Positions 8,946 through 18,194 are shown, numbered from the stretch's first letter. The stretch is 64,000 bases of DNA from Pseudoalteromonas sp. XMcav2-N (GCF_024124545.1 NZ_JAMXSF010000007.1:1-64000); one strand, 5' to 3'. The notes: a model not told the origin generated them from the letters alone. Made by a program: numbers and translations.

Positions 8946-9395
8946 ATGAAGTTATTTTCAATAACCATGGCAGCGTTTGCTTTACTTTTCTCATCATTTA
9001 GCCGCAGTGAAGCGATTACCGGGGAAGAGTATCAGGCTGTTGTAGATACGGCTTACATGTATTTTAATGGTGCGGCGAAGGGCGACCAGGACATGCTGGC
9101 AAAAGCCTTTGATCAGGAGTTTGGTCATGTCAAAATGATCCGAGTAGACAGTGAGACCAAAGAAGAGACAATCAGAACGGTCCCGTTGAAAGAGTTTTCA
9201 GGCTATTTTAAGAAAGCGACCAAGGATAAATGGGAGGCTGATATTTTATCTGTCGATATCGTGGATAATAAAATGGCTATAGTAAAGATGGATTTTCATA
9301 CACCAAAAACGCACTATATAGATTATCTGGTGATGTATAAGCGTGAAGGCGCTTGGCGAATTGTGACTAAAACGTTTGTCGCCAAGAGTAAGTAA
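8946..9395 (+). CDS. Small exported NTF2-like (putative lumazine-binding family) protein
   Basis: A 149-residue protein with a signal peptide (residues 1-23, ending SRSEA). The mature part has the pattern of the SnoaL/NTF2-like Lumazine_bd_2 family: an early helix region with YFNGAAKGDQDMLAKAFDQE, a central VPLKEFSGYF and a closing DYLVMYKREGAWRIVTKTF. These domains usually form small cone-shaped pockets, and many have no known reaction. It is followed 16 bases later by a YidD-like gene, possibly co-transcribed. A weak AGGAA-type site precedes the ATG. No catalytic residues can be assigned. Confidence 0.7.
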   Translation: MKLFSITMAAFALLFSSFSRSEAITGEEYQAVVDTAYMYFNGAAKGDQDMLAKAFDQEFGHVKMIRVDSETKEETIRTVPLKEFSGYFKKATKDKWEADILSVDIVDNKMAIVKMDFHTPKTHYIDYLVMYKREGAWRIVTKTFVAKSK

Positions 9396-9411
9396 TAGTC
9401 CGGGAACTGCC

Positions 9412-9768
9412 ATGGATTACCTGACAATATTATTGATCCGATTTTATCAACGTTTTATTTCTCCACATAAAGGGTTTCGGTGTGCCCATGCGGCTGTCCA
9501 CCGGGGTGAGAGTTGCTCACATGCTGTGTTGACCATTGTAAAAGAAGATGGCCTTTGGGGAGGGTATCGCAAGATAAGGGCACGGATGCGCGCATGTAAG
9601 CAAGCTTATCTCATGCTTGAGCAATCAGCGTCAAAAGACAGGCGAAAAAAAGACGAGAGCCGTTGCGACTGCTGCGACCCAAGTGCGGGTTGTGATATTG
9701 CCAGCTGTGGTGGCAGAGGGAAAAGCTGTGATGCGGCAGATCTGTCTTGTGATTGCTGGCCGTTTTAG
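9412..9768 (+). CDS. YidD-like membrane protein insertion factor with Cys-rich tail
   Basis: The 118-residue protein begins MDYLTILLIRFYQRFISP and continues GFRCAHAAVHRGESCSHAVL. This is the YidD pattern of an amphipathic N-terminal helix followed by a conserved Cys-containing segment; YidD assists YidC-dependent insertion. I chose the ATG at 9412 because homology starts there; a longer frame would overlap the preceding gene. Canonical YidD has 70-90 residues. This one adds a tail after about residue 80 with nine or so cysteines (RCDCCD, GCDIASC, CDCW). The gene stands apart from rpmH/rnpA/yidC, where yidD usually lies, so it is probably a specialised paralogue. Its stop codon abuts that of the convergent spermidine-synthase-like gene. 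Confidence 0.75.
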   Translation: MDYLTILLIRFYQRFISPHKGFRCAHAAVHRGESCSHAVLTIVKEDGLWGGYRKIRARMRACKQAYLMLEQSASKDRRKKDESRCDCCDPSAGCDIASCGGRGKSCDAADLSCDCWPF

Positions 9769-11283
9769 CTAGTTCCAGTATTTCCAGCCATCGAGGTAGT
9801 AGTAGAGCACATGGGGTTGATCCAGACTGCTGATCTTACTGTGGGTGTTATGCATATCAGCCGGAAACGTCAATAATAAGGGTTCAATATCAGGATTGTA
9901 AAAGCGCGTATCGGGCAGCGCATTGGGTTGTAATTCGCAAGCTGCTTTGCAGGCCATGATAAACCCCCAGTTGCCAAATGAAGGGACATCCACATGATAA
10001 GGGGTGACGGAGTGAAAACCCACCGACGCTGCCGTATTATGAATTGACCAAAATGCCTGCCTGGCAAAATAGGGGCTGGTTGCCTGAGTAACCATAATTC
10101 CATGTGCATCAAGACGGTGCTTTACCAGGGTATAGAACTGCTTACTGTATAACCTGGCCAGACTAATGGTTTTCGGATCCGGTAAATCCACCACAATCAG
10201 GTCGTATTTGTCGGGTGTGTCTGTCAGGTAGACAAACGCATCATGATTGATCACTGTTACTTTGGGGTCGTGCAAGGCGTTTTGGTTAAGCTGTTTGAGA
10301 TGAAAATTGCTGCGGGCAAGCGCAGCTACCGCCGGATCCAGGTCAACCAGGGTAATGGATTCAATATCAGGATACTTGAGCAGCTCCCTGGTTGCCAGGC
10401 CGTCACCACCGCCCAAGATCAGGACGTTCCGAGTTGCTGTTTGCCGTTGCATTGGCAGGTGGATAAGTGACTCATGATAGCGATACTCGTCAATGGCAGA
10501 AAACTGCAAGCCGCCATTTAAATACAGACGTACGTCCTCTTTGTGTTTAGTCATGATAAGCTGCTGATACCGTGACTGTTCACTGTGTACAATACGGTCT
10601 TCAAACACGGTTTCGTTCCAGTGATGATTTAACTCTTTACTGAATAACATCAACCCTGCGAGTGTCAGTAACACCAGGATCAGGAGCCACCTCAACAGGC
10701 TTGCCTGCCCCTTTGGAAATTGAGCGTAAAAATACCACAGTAAAGTTAAGGCGATAGACAGATTAATAAGACCAAACAGCAGTGATGTTTTGAACACGCC
10801 AAGCCAGGGCAGCAGTGCCAGCGGAAAAACCAGAGTGGCGATTAACGCGCCCAGATAATCAATAGACAACACATTCGCCAGGTTCACCTTTAAGGTATAG
10901 TGCTTTTCCATCAGCCGTGACAGCAGCGGAATTTCAAGGCCCACAAAAATCCCAATCAGAGCGGTGAGCGCAACCGACATGCTCTGAAAATGCCAGCCCT
11001 GAGCATAACAAAAATACAGTAAGGGCACTGAACTGCCACCAACCAGCGCCAGCATAAGCTCGTACACAATAAATTGCGTCAGCAGTGTGTTATCAGTGAC
11101 CCACTTAGACAGGTACGAGCCCACGCCCATAAACGCCATATAGACGCCAATGGTAATGGAAAACTGCGTCACACTGTCGCCAAGAAAATAGGCACCCGTC
11201 GTCGCAATCAGTAGCTCATAGACAATAGAGCATAAGCCGGCAATAAAGATGCTAAACAGCAGAATATGGCTTTCTCTGAGCAC
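9769..11283 (-). CDS. Membrane-embedded spermidine synthase-like protein
   Basis: A 504-residue protein with two parts. Residues 1-215 hold about seven membrane helices. Residues 230-480 form a class I methyltransferase fold of the polyamine aminopropyltransferase type. The nucleotide-binding loop is LILGGGDGLATREL near residue 288, followed by the acidic strand LVDLDP and the catalytic-type DLPDP motif near 366. Soluble SpeE is about 290 residues, so the N-terminal membrane part is an added domain seen in a distinct exported or membrane SpeE-like family. The gene starts at the base after the stop of the 272-residue protein, so it is the last gene of a three-gene operon with DUF350. Substrate is uncertain. 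Confidence 0.85.
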   Translation of the reverse strand: MLRESHILLFSIFIAGLCSIVYELLIATTGAYFLGDSVTQFSITIGVYMAFMGVGSYLSKWVTDNTLLTQFIVYELMLALVGGSSVPLLYFCYAQGWHFQSMSVALTALIGIFVGLEIPLLSRLMEKHYTLKVNLANVLSIDYLGALIATLVFPLALLPWLGVFKTSLLFGLINLSIALTLLWYFYAQFPKGQASLLRWLLILVLLTLAGLMLFSKELNHHWNETVFEDRIVHSEQSRYQQLIMTKHKEDVRLYLNGGLQFSAIDEYRYHESLIHLPMQRQTATRNVLILGGGDGLATRELLKYPDIESITLVDLDPAVAALARSNFHLKQLNQNALHDPKVTVINHDAFVYLTDTPDKYDLIVVDLPDPKTISLARLYSKQFYTLVKHRLDAHGIMVTQATSPYFARQAFWSIHNTAASVGFHSVTPYHVDVPSFGNWGFIMACKAACELQPNALPDTRFYNPDIEPLLLTFPADMHNTHSKISSLDQPHVLYYYLDGWKYWN

Positions 11284-12102
11284 TTATTTACCACCCCGGC
11301 CACTGCCACCACGGAGATTAGCACCGGATAAGCTTTGCTGACGAATACTGCGATCAACCGTCACTTGGGACTTACCATAGGCATAGCTGATGTAATTAAT
11401 GTCATCGTCATTTTTATACGCCCAGCTGAACATCAAGGCAAATAGTCCGAGGGAGAAACACCAGGCGTACAGAGGCGCACGAGAGGGGCGGGCTTGATCG
11501 CCAAGCGGGTTGTGACCATAGGGCCTTTTGTTACAGGTTGTTTTGCCTGACAAGGGTTCATCATTTTCATAGCGATTGATTAATAGTGCCAGGCAGCCAA
11601 CAGCGATAATCCCTGCAATAAATTGTAGAGGAAGCAAGGTATCTGCATCTCCCCGAATGGGGACCACACGAAAGGTGTATCGGGTGTTGTTCAATTTTTG
11701 GCTATAGCTGCTAGCGTCTGTCAGGTACAGATGGTGGGTGCCTTTGTTCGCAAAGCGGATCTCAAATGAAGCAGCGGTTTTTCTTTCGGTCCAGTGTCCC
11801 TCCGAATCTCTGCCAGATTCAGACCACAGCTCATCCTGATAGCTAAACAGGTAAGTGCCATCGGCCTGATAGACTTCCATATCCATGGCTTTCCAGGAGT
11901 TCATTTTCATCATGCCCCTGATTTCAAAGCGCATCATTTGGCCGTCTTCAGGTACGTCGAACTGATAGGCTTTATCCTGATTGGTATACTCTGTGCTCTT
12001 GGCAAAAGGCACCTGAGCGACAGGTTCTTCTAGCATCGTTCGACTAATGAAGCATAAAATAAAAATCACCAGGGCCAGGAAAAAGGTTTTTATCACACTC
12101 AT
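11284..12102 (-). CDS. Unknown membrane protein in the DUF350-spermidine synthase operon
   Basis: I do not recognise the 272-residue protein as a named family. It has an N-terminal hydrophobic segment (about 4-22), an extracytoplasmic beta-rich region (about 35-150, pattern QFDVPEDGQMMRFEIRG and SFEIRFANKGTHHLYLTD, resembling a small jelly-roll), then two further membrane helices (about 157-175 and 212-230). The short C-terminal tail ends in a Gly/Arg-rich stretch (LRGGSGRGGK). It is 12 bases after the DUF350 gene and directly adjacent to the SpeE-like gene. The association suggests a joint membrane complex; function is not assignable. Confidence 0.7.
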   Translation of the reverse strand: MSVIKTFFLALVIFILCFISRTMLEEPVAQVPFAKSTEYTNQDKAYQFDVPEDGQMMRFEIRGMMKMNSWKAMDMEVYQADGTYLFSYQDELWSESGRDSEGHWTERKTAASFEIRFANKGTHHLYLTDASSYSQKLNNTRYTFRVVPIRGDADTLLPLQFIAGIIAVGCLALLINRYENDEPLSGKTTCNKRPYGHNPLGDQARPSRAPLYAWCFSLGLFALMFSWAYKNDDDINYISYAYGKSQVTVDRSIRQQSLSGANLRGGSGRGGK

Positions 12103-12114
12103 AAAATGTCCTTT

Positions 12115-12939
12115 TTAAAGTGTGTAGAAAATTGCCACGGCAACCGATACGGCCACGCTCGCTTCAATTAAAGAAACCGCGGTATTGCCCTGGGCGATGG
12201 CCTTATTGACTCTCACCCCTGGCATCAGCACTAAATCAGTCAGTAAGCGCACTACGGGGAGTAACACCAGCGCAATGGCTGCGTCGATAAAAAATAGTGT
12301 AATGCTGTGTGACCAGTTCTCGAAAGCGCCGCGCAGTGCGTGAAACAAGATAATACCGGTGGCAATTTTGGTTGCAGCAAAACTGACGGCCGCCGCCATA
12401 TTGTTGTTTTGCAGCTCCTGGTGCAGGTCAAAATGCGTCAGGGCATCATATAGTCTGCTTGCTACCAGCAGAACCAGCTGAGCGAGCAAATAAAATACAA
12501 TGGCCGAGGCAAAACTCCCTTCACCTTTCAAAGCCCCTGCGATAATTAATCCGGCGCTGATGTAACTGGCAAATTGCGCGACTCCAACCGGCAGATTCTG
12601 ATGAGTGATAAGTTGTGTGGTGTTACAAAACTTAGGCAACAGCAGCTTGTCGTTAATCACTCGTGTTACCACCAATAACCCAAGCCCCACCAGTGAGTAA
12701 AGACTTACATTGATGAGGTCGGTCAGCAGGCCTTTACTCGGTCCCTGAAGGACTGCTACATACATCATAGTGACTGCAATTAAGAAACCACTGATTGATG
12801 TTGCCAAAGCCAGGTTTTTGTTCTGTTCAATTTCTGTGAAGGTGTTGTACGAAGTAGTCGCGTTATAGAGCCATTTTGCGACAAATAGCACCACAAGAAA
12901 GAGCCCGAAGTAGCTCAGTTCAGCCAAAGGGAAGTCCAT
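12115..12939 (-). CDS. DUF350 membrane protein (two repeats)
   Basis: The 274-residue protein has about eight hydrophobic helices arranged as two DUF350 units. Repeat signatures are EIEQNKNLALATSISGFLIA near residue 37 and QELQNNNMAAAVSFAATKIA near residue 174. DUF350 includes YjfL of E. coli, whose operon also carries a glutathionylspermidine synthase homologue (YjfC), so an association with polyamine genes is established for the family. It is the first gene of the operon here, with a promoter presumably between 12940 and 13020. Confidence 0.85.
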   Translation of the reverse strand: MDFPLAELSYFGLFLVVLFVAKWLYNATTSYNTFTEIEQNKNLALATSISGFLIAVTMMYVAVLQGPSKGLLTDLINVSLYSLVGLGLLVVTRVINDKLLLPKFCNTTQLITHQNLPVGVAQFASYISAGLIIAGALKGEGSFASAIVFYLLAQLVLLVASRLYDALTHFDLHQELQNNNMAAAVSFAATKIATGIILFHALRGAFENWSHSITLFFIDAAIALVLLPVVRLLTDLVLMPGVRVNKAIAQGNTAVSLIEASVAVSVAVAIFYTL

Positions 12940-13273
12940 GTTTGTTTCCGTATTTTACCCAAGAATGTACAAGCGGGCGATTTTAGCACAGAAAAAAAAC
13001 GAGTAAATTCTTTTAATATTGCGCTACTTCATGGTGGCTGTCCCCGATTTATGTGATGATGAAGATCAGGTGTGTCTTGATAGCTATTGGAACGGATTGA
13101 TGTTTTTAGATGTTTTACAAAAGGGCTATTTGAGTGAATCTCAAGGCTACACAGGTTTAATTTTATGGCTTGGAGGGGGCAAGCGCTCCCAGTCGGCGCG
13201 GCGACTGGGATGTTTGTCCACTTTTTTCCGATTGTCATCGCAGCATTGAAGAACAAATTAAGGGCGTTGTGTA
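12940..13273. other. Intergenic, 334 bases, with one strong hairpin
   Basis: No gene recognised. The stretch separates the DUF350 operon from a plus-strand hypothetical gene and should contain the DUF350 promoter. The only clear structure is the perfect hairpin at 13187-13210. Confidence 0.4.
13187..13210. repeat. Isolated 9-bp perfect hairpin
   Basis: TCCCAGTCG, a 6-base GC loop, then CGACTGGGA. It lies 64 bases upstream of the gene at 13274 and not downstream of any gene end, so it is not an ordinary terminator. No T-run follows directly. Confidence 0.5.
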
Positions 13274-13726
13274 ATGGGTAAAGCGAATGCGGATAAATCG
13301 AGCTTAATTCGAGTTCTATTGATTGCCGTGAGTTTGGTAGTTTCCATTATCTTTGGCTATATCAACTCAGCTAATACCCAGAAGGTTATAGCTGAGGAGG
13401 TCAGTCAACTAACTACAGGATTTCCAGAACAGGCTGAACTGGGCAGGATATTTGATGATCATTCCCGGATCGTACTTAGTATCAGCTTTTATAATATGCC
13501 AGTTGATAAAGATGAATTCGAACAGAGGAAAGTTTTTTATAAAAACAAAGTGCGCAGCTATATATGTACGAATTCTGTGTTTTATAAAAAGCTGACACAA
13601 GAGCCCTCTGCAAAAAGGGTCAATTCCAAGCCTTTTCGGTTAGAAGTAGAGCTGTCGAGTGCGGAGCCAGATCAAGCGATGGGGTTGTTGAGTTTGACGA
13701 TGGAAATGTGTGAAGCCTACCGTTAG
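13274..13726 (+). CDS. Hypothetical membrane-anchored protein
   Basis: A 150-residue protein of unknown family. A short basic N-terminus precedes a single hydrophobic helix (about 11-29, LIRVLLIAVSLVVSIIFGYI). The rest is soluble and probably periplasmic, with two Cys residues (in SYICTN and MEMCEAY) that could form a disulfide. No catalytic motif is visible. The ribosome-binding site is weak. It stands alone between divergent and convergent neighbours. Confidence 0.55.
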   Translation: MGKANADKSSLIRVLLIAVSLVVSIIFGYINSANTQKVIAEEVSQLTTGFPEQAELGRIFDDHSRIVLSISFYNMPVDKDEFEQRKVFYKNKVRSYICTNSVFYKKLTQEPSAKRVNSKPFRLEVELSSAEPDQAMGLLSLTMEMCEAYR

Positions 13727-14003
13727 AGTGAATAGGGACTGCACAGATTCAGCCTTCTTTATAATTAGCCTGATACTTCCTACACTAAGCGAAGATATTA
13801 CCCCTTCATATGCCAGATATGCCAGGGTGGGGGCTTGCGGAAAGCTCATAGGGATATTTTTATTTTATTCACAATAATTTAAACTTTTATATTGGCACAG
13901 CTATTTTGTATTTCACTATCAAAGAATGAGAGAATACCTAGTCATTCACAAGCTCAGCGCAAACCGCTGCTTCAAAAAATACTAATAATATCGAGAAGTT
14001 ATT

Positions 14004-14735
14004 ATGCAAAATGAAAGTTTCAAGGACGCCACTCGCCTAACAAAGTGGGTACGTTATATGCTGCTGGCTCAGATTTTAATGGCGATAGTGTCATTAGTGT
14101 CTCACAATCTTGAGTTCCATTTATTGTCTGATTATGAGGAAGGGGTGTATTTTTCTCAAGAGCGGGCAATAGCAGCAGACGAAGCAAATGATCAACGTCA
14201 ACAAATCGTAGCTATTTTTTACTTACTGGTTTTTAGTATATCTGGATTCTTAATTCTAAAATGGATCCATCGGGCCAATTATAACGCGCGTCAGTTGGGT
14301 GCAGAGAAAATGGAATTTACTCCAGGCTGGTCAATTGGGTATTTCTTTATCCCTGTTCTGTCTCTGTGGAAACCCTATCAGGCGATGAAAGAGATTTGGA
14401 AAACCAGCCATAACCCTACAAACTGGGTATTCGAGGGAGTAGGCTCGATTGTAGGTATATGGTGGTTTTTGTGGATCACGTCTACTATCGTGGGCCAACT
14501 TTCATTCCGTTTGTCATTGGATGCGGAAGAGCTTTCAGAGTTTATCACAGCAAACCTTGTTGCACATGTTGCAGAGGTGATTGCCATACTACTTGCTGTG
14601 GTCACGTTAAGGCTTATTGAATCTATCCATAAAGCACAAGTAACTGCATACCCTGACGTTGAACTATTTGAGAGTGAGGGGACATTAATACCAAATGAAA
14701 AGACTGAGAGTGAAGCGCACAACCCTGATCCATAA
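14004..14735 (+). CDS. DUF4328 membrane protein
   Basis: The 243-residue protein has about five membrane helices. The signature of the family is clear: WIHRANYNARQLGAEKMEFTPGWSIGYFFIPVLSLWKPYQAMKEIW (residues about 88-132, with the conserved R-A-N, P-G-W-x-x-x-x-F-x-P and P-x-Q-x-x-x-E-x-W elements). The C-terminal tail is acidic. DUF4328 proteins have no assigned reaction. The gene is monocistronic. An A/T-rich 268-base stretch precedes it. Confidence 0.85.
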   Translation: MQNESFKDATRLTKWVRYMLLAQILMAIVSLVSHNLEFHLLSDYEEGVYFSQERAIAADEANDQRQQIVAIFYLLVFSISGFLILKWIHRANYNARQLGAEKMEFTPGWSIGYFFIPVLSLWKPYQAMKEIWKTSHNPTNWVFEGVGSIVGIWWFLWITSTIVGQLSFRLSLDAEELSEFITANLVAHVAEVIAILLAVVTLRLIESIHKAQVTAYPDVELFESEGTLIPNEKTESEAHNPDP

Positions 14736-14844
14736 TTGTGAACCGATTTGGACCAGAGTAACTACTTATAAAAAGTGAATGCCGCTTTTATAAAAGCACC
14801 TCATAGGGTGAGGAAACCCAGTTGACTGATTGCCAAGTTTAAAC

Positions 14845-14865
14845 GCCACCCGCCATGCGGGTGGC
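14845..14865 (-). terminator. Rho-independent-like hairpin after the S9 peptidase gene
   Basis: GCCACCCGC, loop CAT, GCGGGTGGC: a perfect 9-bp stem. In the minus-strand sense it lies 10 bases past the peptidase stop and is followed by a short T-containing run (GTTTAAAC). Confidence 0.6.
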
Positions 14866-14874
14866 TGCAAAGAT

Positions 14875-16938
14875 TTAGTCTTCTTTGTTGTCGGTTCTGT
14901 ACTTCTCAAACCAGGCCAGGATATTACCCACTTTACGTGCCAGGTTGGAGGGTTTGGCGGCAATGCCGTGGTAGGCGCCCTGAATACGCACAAAAGCGCT
15001 GTCTACGCCTTGCAGTCGCAGCGCCCCATAATACTGCTCACTTTCGCTCATCGGTGTGCGGACATCTAGCTCGCCAGTCAGTACCATAGTGGGCGTCTTG
15101 ACATTGCCAACCAGAGAAAGTGGTGAACGGTTCCAGTATTGCTGGTAATCGTTCCAGGGCAGGTCGCTAAACCAGTATTTGGTCATAAAGGTGTAGATGT
15201 CGGACGCACCTATCATACTGGTCCAGTTGATCACGGGTTTTGCAACAACCGATGCCTGGAAGCGATCTGTTTTACCTATGATCCAGGCTGTTAATGTACC
15301 GCCGCCTGAGCCACCGGTGACAAATAAGTTCTCTTCGTCAACATACCCTTTTGCAATGACGCCATCGACCATGTCCATCAGGTCGTTGTAATCCTCTGAC
15401 GGGTAGTTCTTGTCAATCTGGTTGGCAAAGTCAGCGCCCATCGAGGTAGAGCCTCTTGGGTTTCCGTAAACCACGACGTAACCTGCGGCTGCGAATAACT
15501 GGACTTCGGTTGAAAATTCAGGGCCATATGCGGTGTGTGGTCCGCCGTGAATTTCCAGGATGAGTGGGTATTTCTTACTCGGGTCAAAATTAGGTGGAGT
15601 CACAATCCAGGCTTGCAGGCGTCTGCCATCCACACTGCTGTTTACTTCCATCAGCTGGGGTTTATTCAGTGTTTTATGATCGAAAACGTCACTGTTCAGA
15701 TCGGTCAGTTGTGTCACTTTACCGCGCTTATTGACGACTGCCAGATCGGCCGGGCGTACTCCGGTTGACTGAGTATAAACAATCTGGCCATTGTCGGTCA
15801 CATCGTAATGACCTGATGTGTAGGGGCGTCCCAGGCTCATGCCGCCCAATGCATCGGTTTTGGTTTTGATTTTGCCGGACAGCGACACATAAGCGACGTG
15901 TTTTTTGCCATCATTATCGTGGCTAAAATACAGCCCTTTGCTGTTATCGGCCCATTTTACATTGCCAACACTGCGGTCCAGGTCGGGAGTGAGTCGCTTG
16001 ATGTCAGAACCATCCGGGTTCATAACATACAATTCGACAATCTGATTGGATTTGCCATTGTCCTCAAAGCCTGTGAAGGCCACTTTCTTGCCATTCGGAC
16101 TCATCTGAGGGCCACTTTCGGGGCCTGACATATCGGTCAGCTTAGTGACCTTTGAACTCAGGATATCAATGGCCATCAAATCGCTATTGAAAACATCAAA
16201 CTCCGCGTTTTCGCGGGTATTGGCCGACACGATGATCTGTTTACTGTCGTGTGTCCAGGCCAATGAACCAGCGTAATCATGGGCACCTGAAGTAATTTGT
16301 CTGGGTGCACCACCAATTGCTGGCACCACATAAACCTGCATATTTCCGGGGCGTTTCATGCCCGCACCATCGCGCTGGAACAGAGTTTTGTCAATATATT
16401 GTGCATTATCAGCCCACTTGGCGCCTTTTGGTTTAAAATCCAGGCTAAATAGTGGCGCAGACTTACCAGGCGTAAACATTGAAAAAGCCAGCTGCTTACC
16501 ATCAGGAGAGAAACTCATGTTACTTGGCGTCATGTTGACATCTGTGATTCGTGCAGTAAGGCCAGACTCCAGGTCGCGTAGATAGATCTGAACTTTTCCT
16601 TCTTTACTGGACAGATATGCCATCTTGGTGCCATCCGGCGAAAATACCGGGTTGAAGTGGTTTTTGGTATCTGATAGCAAAGGTAAGTGTTTTTTACCGT
16701 CCAGAGACACGGTCCACAGGTTTCTTCTCAGGCTGTCAGTCATGATATCCATGCTGCGTCGCTCATAGACAACCTGTTTACCATCTGGCATGACCACGGG
16801 ATTGGCGGCGTATTCAATGTTGAATATATCCTGATAGGTGAGCGTGTTATTTATCTCTTGCTCGCCGGGTCCTTTTGCAAATACCGAACCTGTCAGGGCA
16901 AGTGCGATACAAGACGTCAAAATCGAAAGCTTAGTCAT
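14875..16938 (-). CDS. Exported S9-family prolyl oligopeptidase/dipeptidyl peptidase
   Basis: A 687-residue protein with a signal peptide (1-21, ending SVFA). An N-terminal TolB-like beta-propeller (about 40-420, with repeated SPDGKQLAFS-type blades) is followed by an alpha/beta-hydrolase domain. The nucleophile elbow is GGSGGG, the oxyanion-side motif is EIHGGPH, and the catalytic Asp and His follow in GELDVRTPMSESEQ and GAYHGI. It resembles acylaminoacyl peptidase/DPP-type S9C enzymes that clip peptides in the periplasm or outside. It is unrelated in operon terms to the second S9 gene at 19205. Confidence 0.92.
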   Translation of the reverse strand: MTKLSILTSCIALALTGSVFAKGPGEQEINNTLTYQDIFNIEYAANPVVMPDGKQVVYERRSMDIMTDSLRRNLWTVSLDGKKHLPLLSDTKNHFNPVFSPDGTKMAYLSSKEGKVQIYLRDLESGLTARITDVNMTPSNMSFSPDGKQLAFSMFTPGKSAPLFSLDFKPKGAKWADNAQYIDKTLFQRDGAGMKRPGNMQVYVVPAIGGAPRQITSGAHDYAGSLAWTHDSKQIIVSANTRENAEFDVFNSDLMAIDILSSKVTKLTDMSGPESGPQMSPNGKKVAFTGFEDNGKSNQIVELYVMNPDGSDIKRLTPDLDRSVGNVKWADNSKGLYFSHDNDGKKHVAYVSLSGKIKTKTDALGGMSLGRPYTSGHYDVTDNGQIVYTQSTGVRPADLAVVNKRGKVTQLTDLNSDVFDHKTLNKPQLMEVNSSVDGRRLQAWIVTPPNFDPSKKYPLILEIHGGPHTAYGPEFSTEVQLFAAAGYVVVYGNPRGSTSMGADFANQIDKNYPSEDYNDLMDMVDGVIAKGYVDEENLFVTGGSGGGTLTAWIIGKTDRFQASVVAKPVINWTSMIGASDIYTFMTKYWFSDLPWNDYQQYWNRSPLSLVGNVKTPTMVLTGELDVRTPMSESEQYYGALRLQGVDSAFVRIQGAYHGIAAKPSNLARKVGNILAWFEKYRTDNKED

Positions 16939-17241
16939 TGGCTTAGTACTCTACTCGTTATTGTTGTTGGCCGTTCACACACCTGTGAGCGAGTTAAACA
17001 GCCTCTCAGTACAAACCCTATTTATGATATGTTGTAACACCTTTTGGAATAGATACGCGGTAAGTGGGCGAATTTATCCGATGTTTCACTTAAGTGCCGG
17101 GAAATTGGGCATTAAAAAGTTTGATATCTGCAAGTGTGGCAAGGTATCTTTCGCCCTGTTGTTTAGCCTGACGCGGTTTCGAGACGTCAGTGTGTGCAGG
17201 TGCATTTCAATTTCAGCTTCGGAGCTTTAAATATCAAAATC
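16939..17241. other. Intergenic, 303 bases, divergent promoter region
   Basis: Lies between the S9 peptidase gene (minus) and the YddG-like gene (plus). No gene or clear operator was seen; a near-TyrR-like palindrome was looked for and not found. Confidence 0.35.
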
Positions 17242-18135
17242 ATGAATAGGTCATATCAATACACGCTGGCGGGCGTCGCTGCGATTGTTTTATGGAGCGC
17301 CGTTATGGGATTGGTTCGTGCAGTGACTGAAATGCTGGGTCCGGTAGGTGGTGCAGCTTCTATCTACACCGTCGCGGCTGTATTTCTGGTTCTGGTCATG
17401 GGTGTACCAAGATTACGTGAATATTCGCCGCGTTACGTATTGATTGGGGGCAGCCTGTTTGTTGCCTATGAAATTTGCCTGGCGCTGGCACTTGCAATGG
17501 CAAACACCCGCCAGCAGGCGCTGGAGATGCTGGTGATCAACTACTTATGGCCTGCACTGACGGTGTTGATGGCGGTCATTACCAGCGGCAAAAAGAGCAG
17601 TATCTGGGTATATCCGGGGATCTTGCTGGCCTTTTTTGGAGTTGCCTGGAGTATCACGGGTGAACAAGGTATGACACCTGAACAGCTAATGGCAAATATT
17701 GCATCAAATCCAACGACCTATGCAATGGCATTGACCGGTGCATTTCTATGGGCTGTGTACTGTGTTTTAACCAAACGTATTGCCAATGGACAAAACGCGA
17801 TTACTTTGTTCTTTTTGCTGACGGCGATGAGTTTGTGGGTCAAGTATACAGCCAGCGGTGAAACCCCTATGGTGTTGACCATGGAATCTGTTGGTTTACT
17901 CCTGATATCAGGAGTAGCACTGGGCAGTGGATACGCGTTATGGAACTATGCCATTATTGGTGGCAACATGGTTTTGCTGGCGACCCTATCTTATTTCACC
18001 CCGGTACTTTCAACTGCTTTGTCTTCGCTGATCCTTGGGCTGGTACTGACGCAGAGTTTTATGCAGGGGGTGTGCATGGTGACCGCAGGCTCTTTGCTTT
18101 GCTGGTGGGTGACCAGAGCGCAATTCAATGATTAA
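17242..18135 (+). CDS. yddG: YddG-like aromatic amino acid exporter (DMT/EamA)
   Basis: From the ATG at 17242 the protein has 297 residues with about ten membrane helices in two EamA repeats. The stretch QQALEMLVINYLWPALTVLMAV near residue 95 is typical of the YddG branch, which exports aromatic amino acids and paraquat-like compounds. I rejected the longer frame from 17194 because the extra N-terminal residues are not family-like. The PhzF gene follows 59 bases downstream. Substrate is inferred from the subfamily only. Confidence 0.8.
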   Translation: MNRSYQYTLAGVAAIVLWSAVMGLVRAVTEMLGPVGGAASIYTVAAVFLVLVMGVPRLREYSPRYVLIGGSLFVAYEICLALALAMANTRQQALEMLVINYLWPALTVLMAVITSGKKSSIWVYPGILLAFFGVAWSITGEQGMTPEQLMANIASNPTTYAMALTGAFLWAVYCVLTKRIANGQNAITLFFLLTAMSLWVKYTASGETPMVLTMESVGLLLISGVALGSGYALWNYAIIGGNMVLLATLSYFTPVLSTALSSLILGLVLTQSFMQGVCMVTAGSLLCWWVTRAQFND

Positions 18136-18194
18136 GTAACTGGGGCAGTAACAGAGTGTGGCAGTGCCCGCCCCTTAAATTAGGGAGAAGTCGA

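Noticed and set aside
13029-13256. 75-codon minus-strand frame in the gap before 13274
   Set aside because: It includes the hairpin at 13187-13210 and has no start signal or homology I can support.
16939-17241. Possible TyrR box upstream of the YddG-like gene
   Set aside because: No TGTAAA-N6-TTTACA-like palindrome is present.
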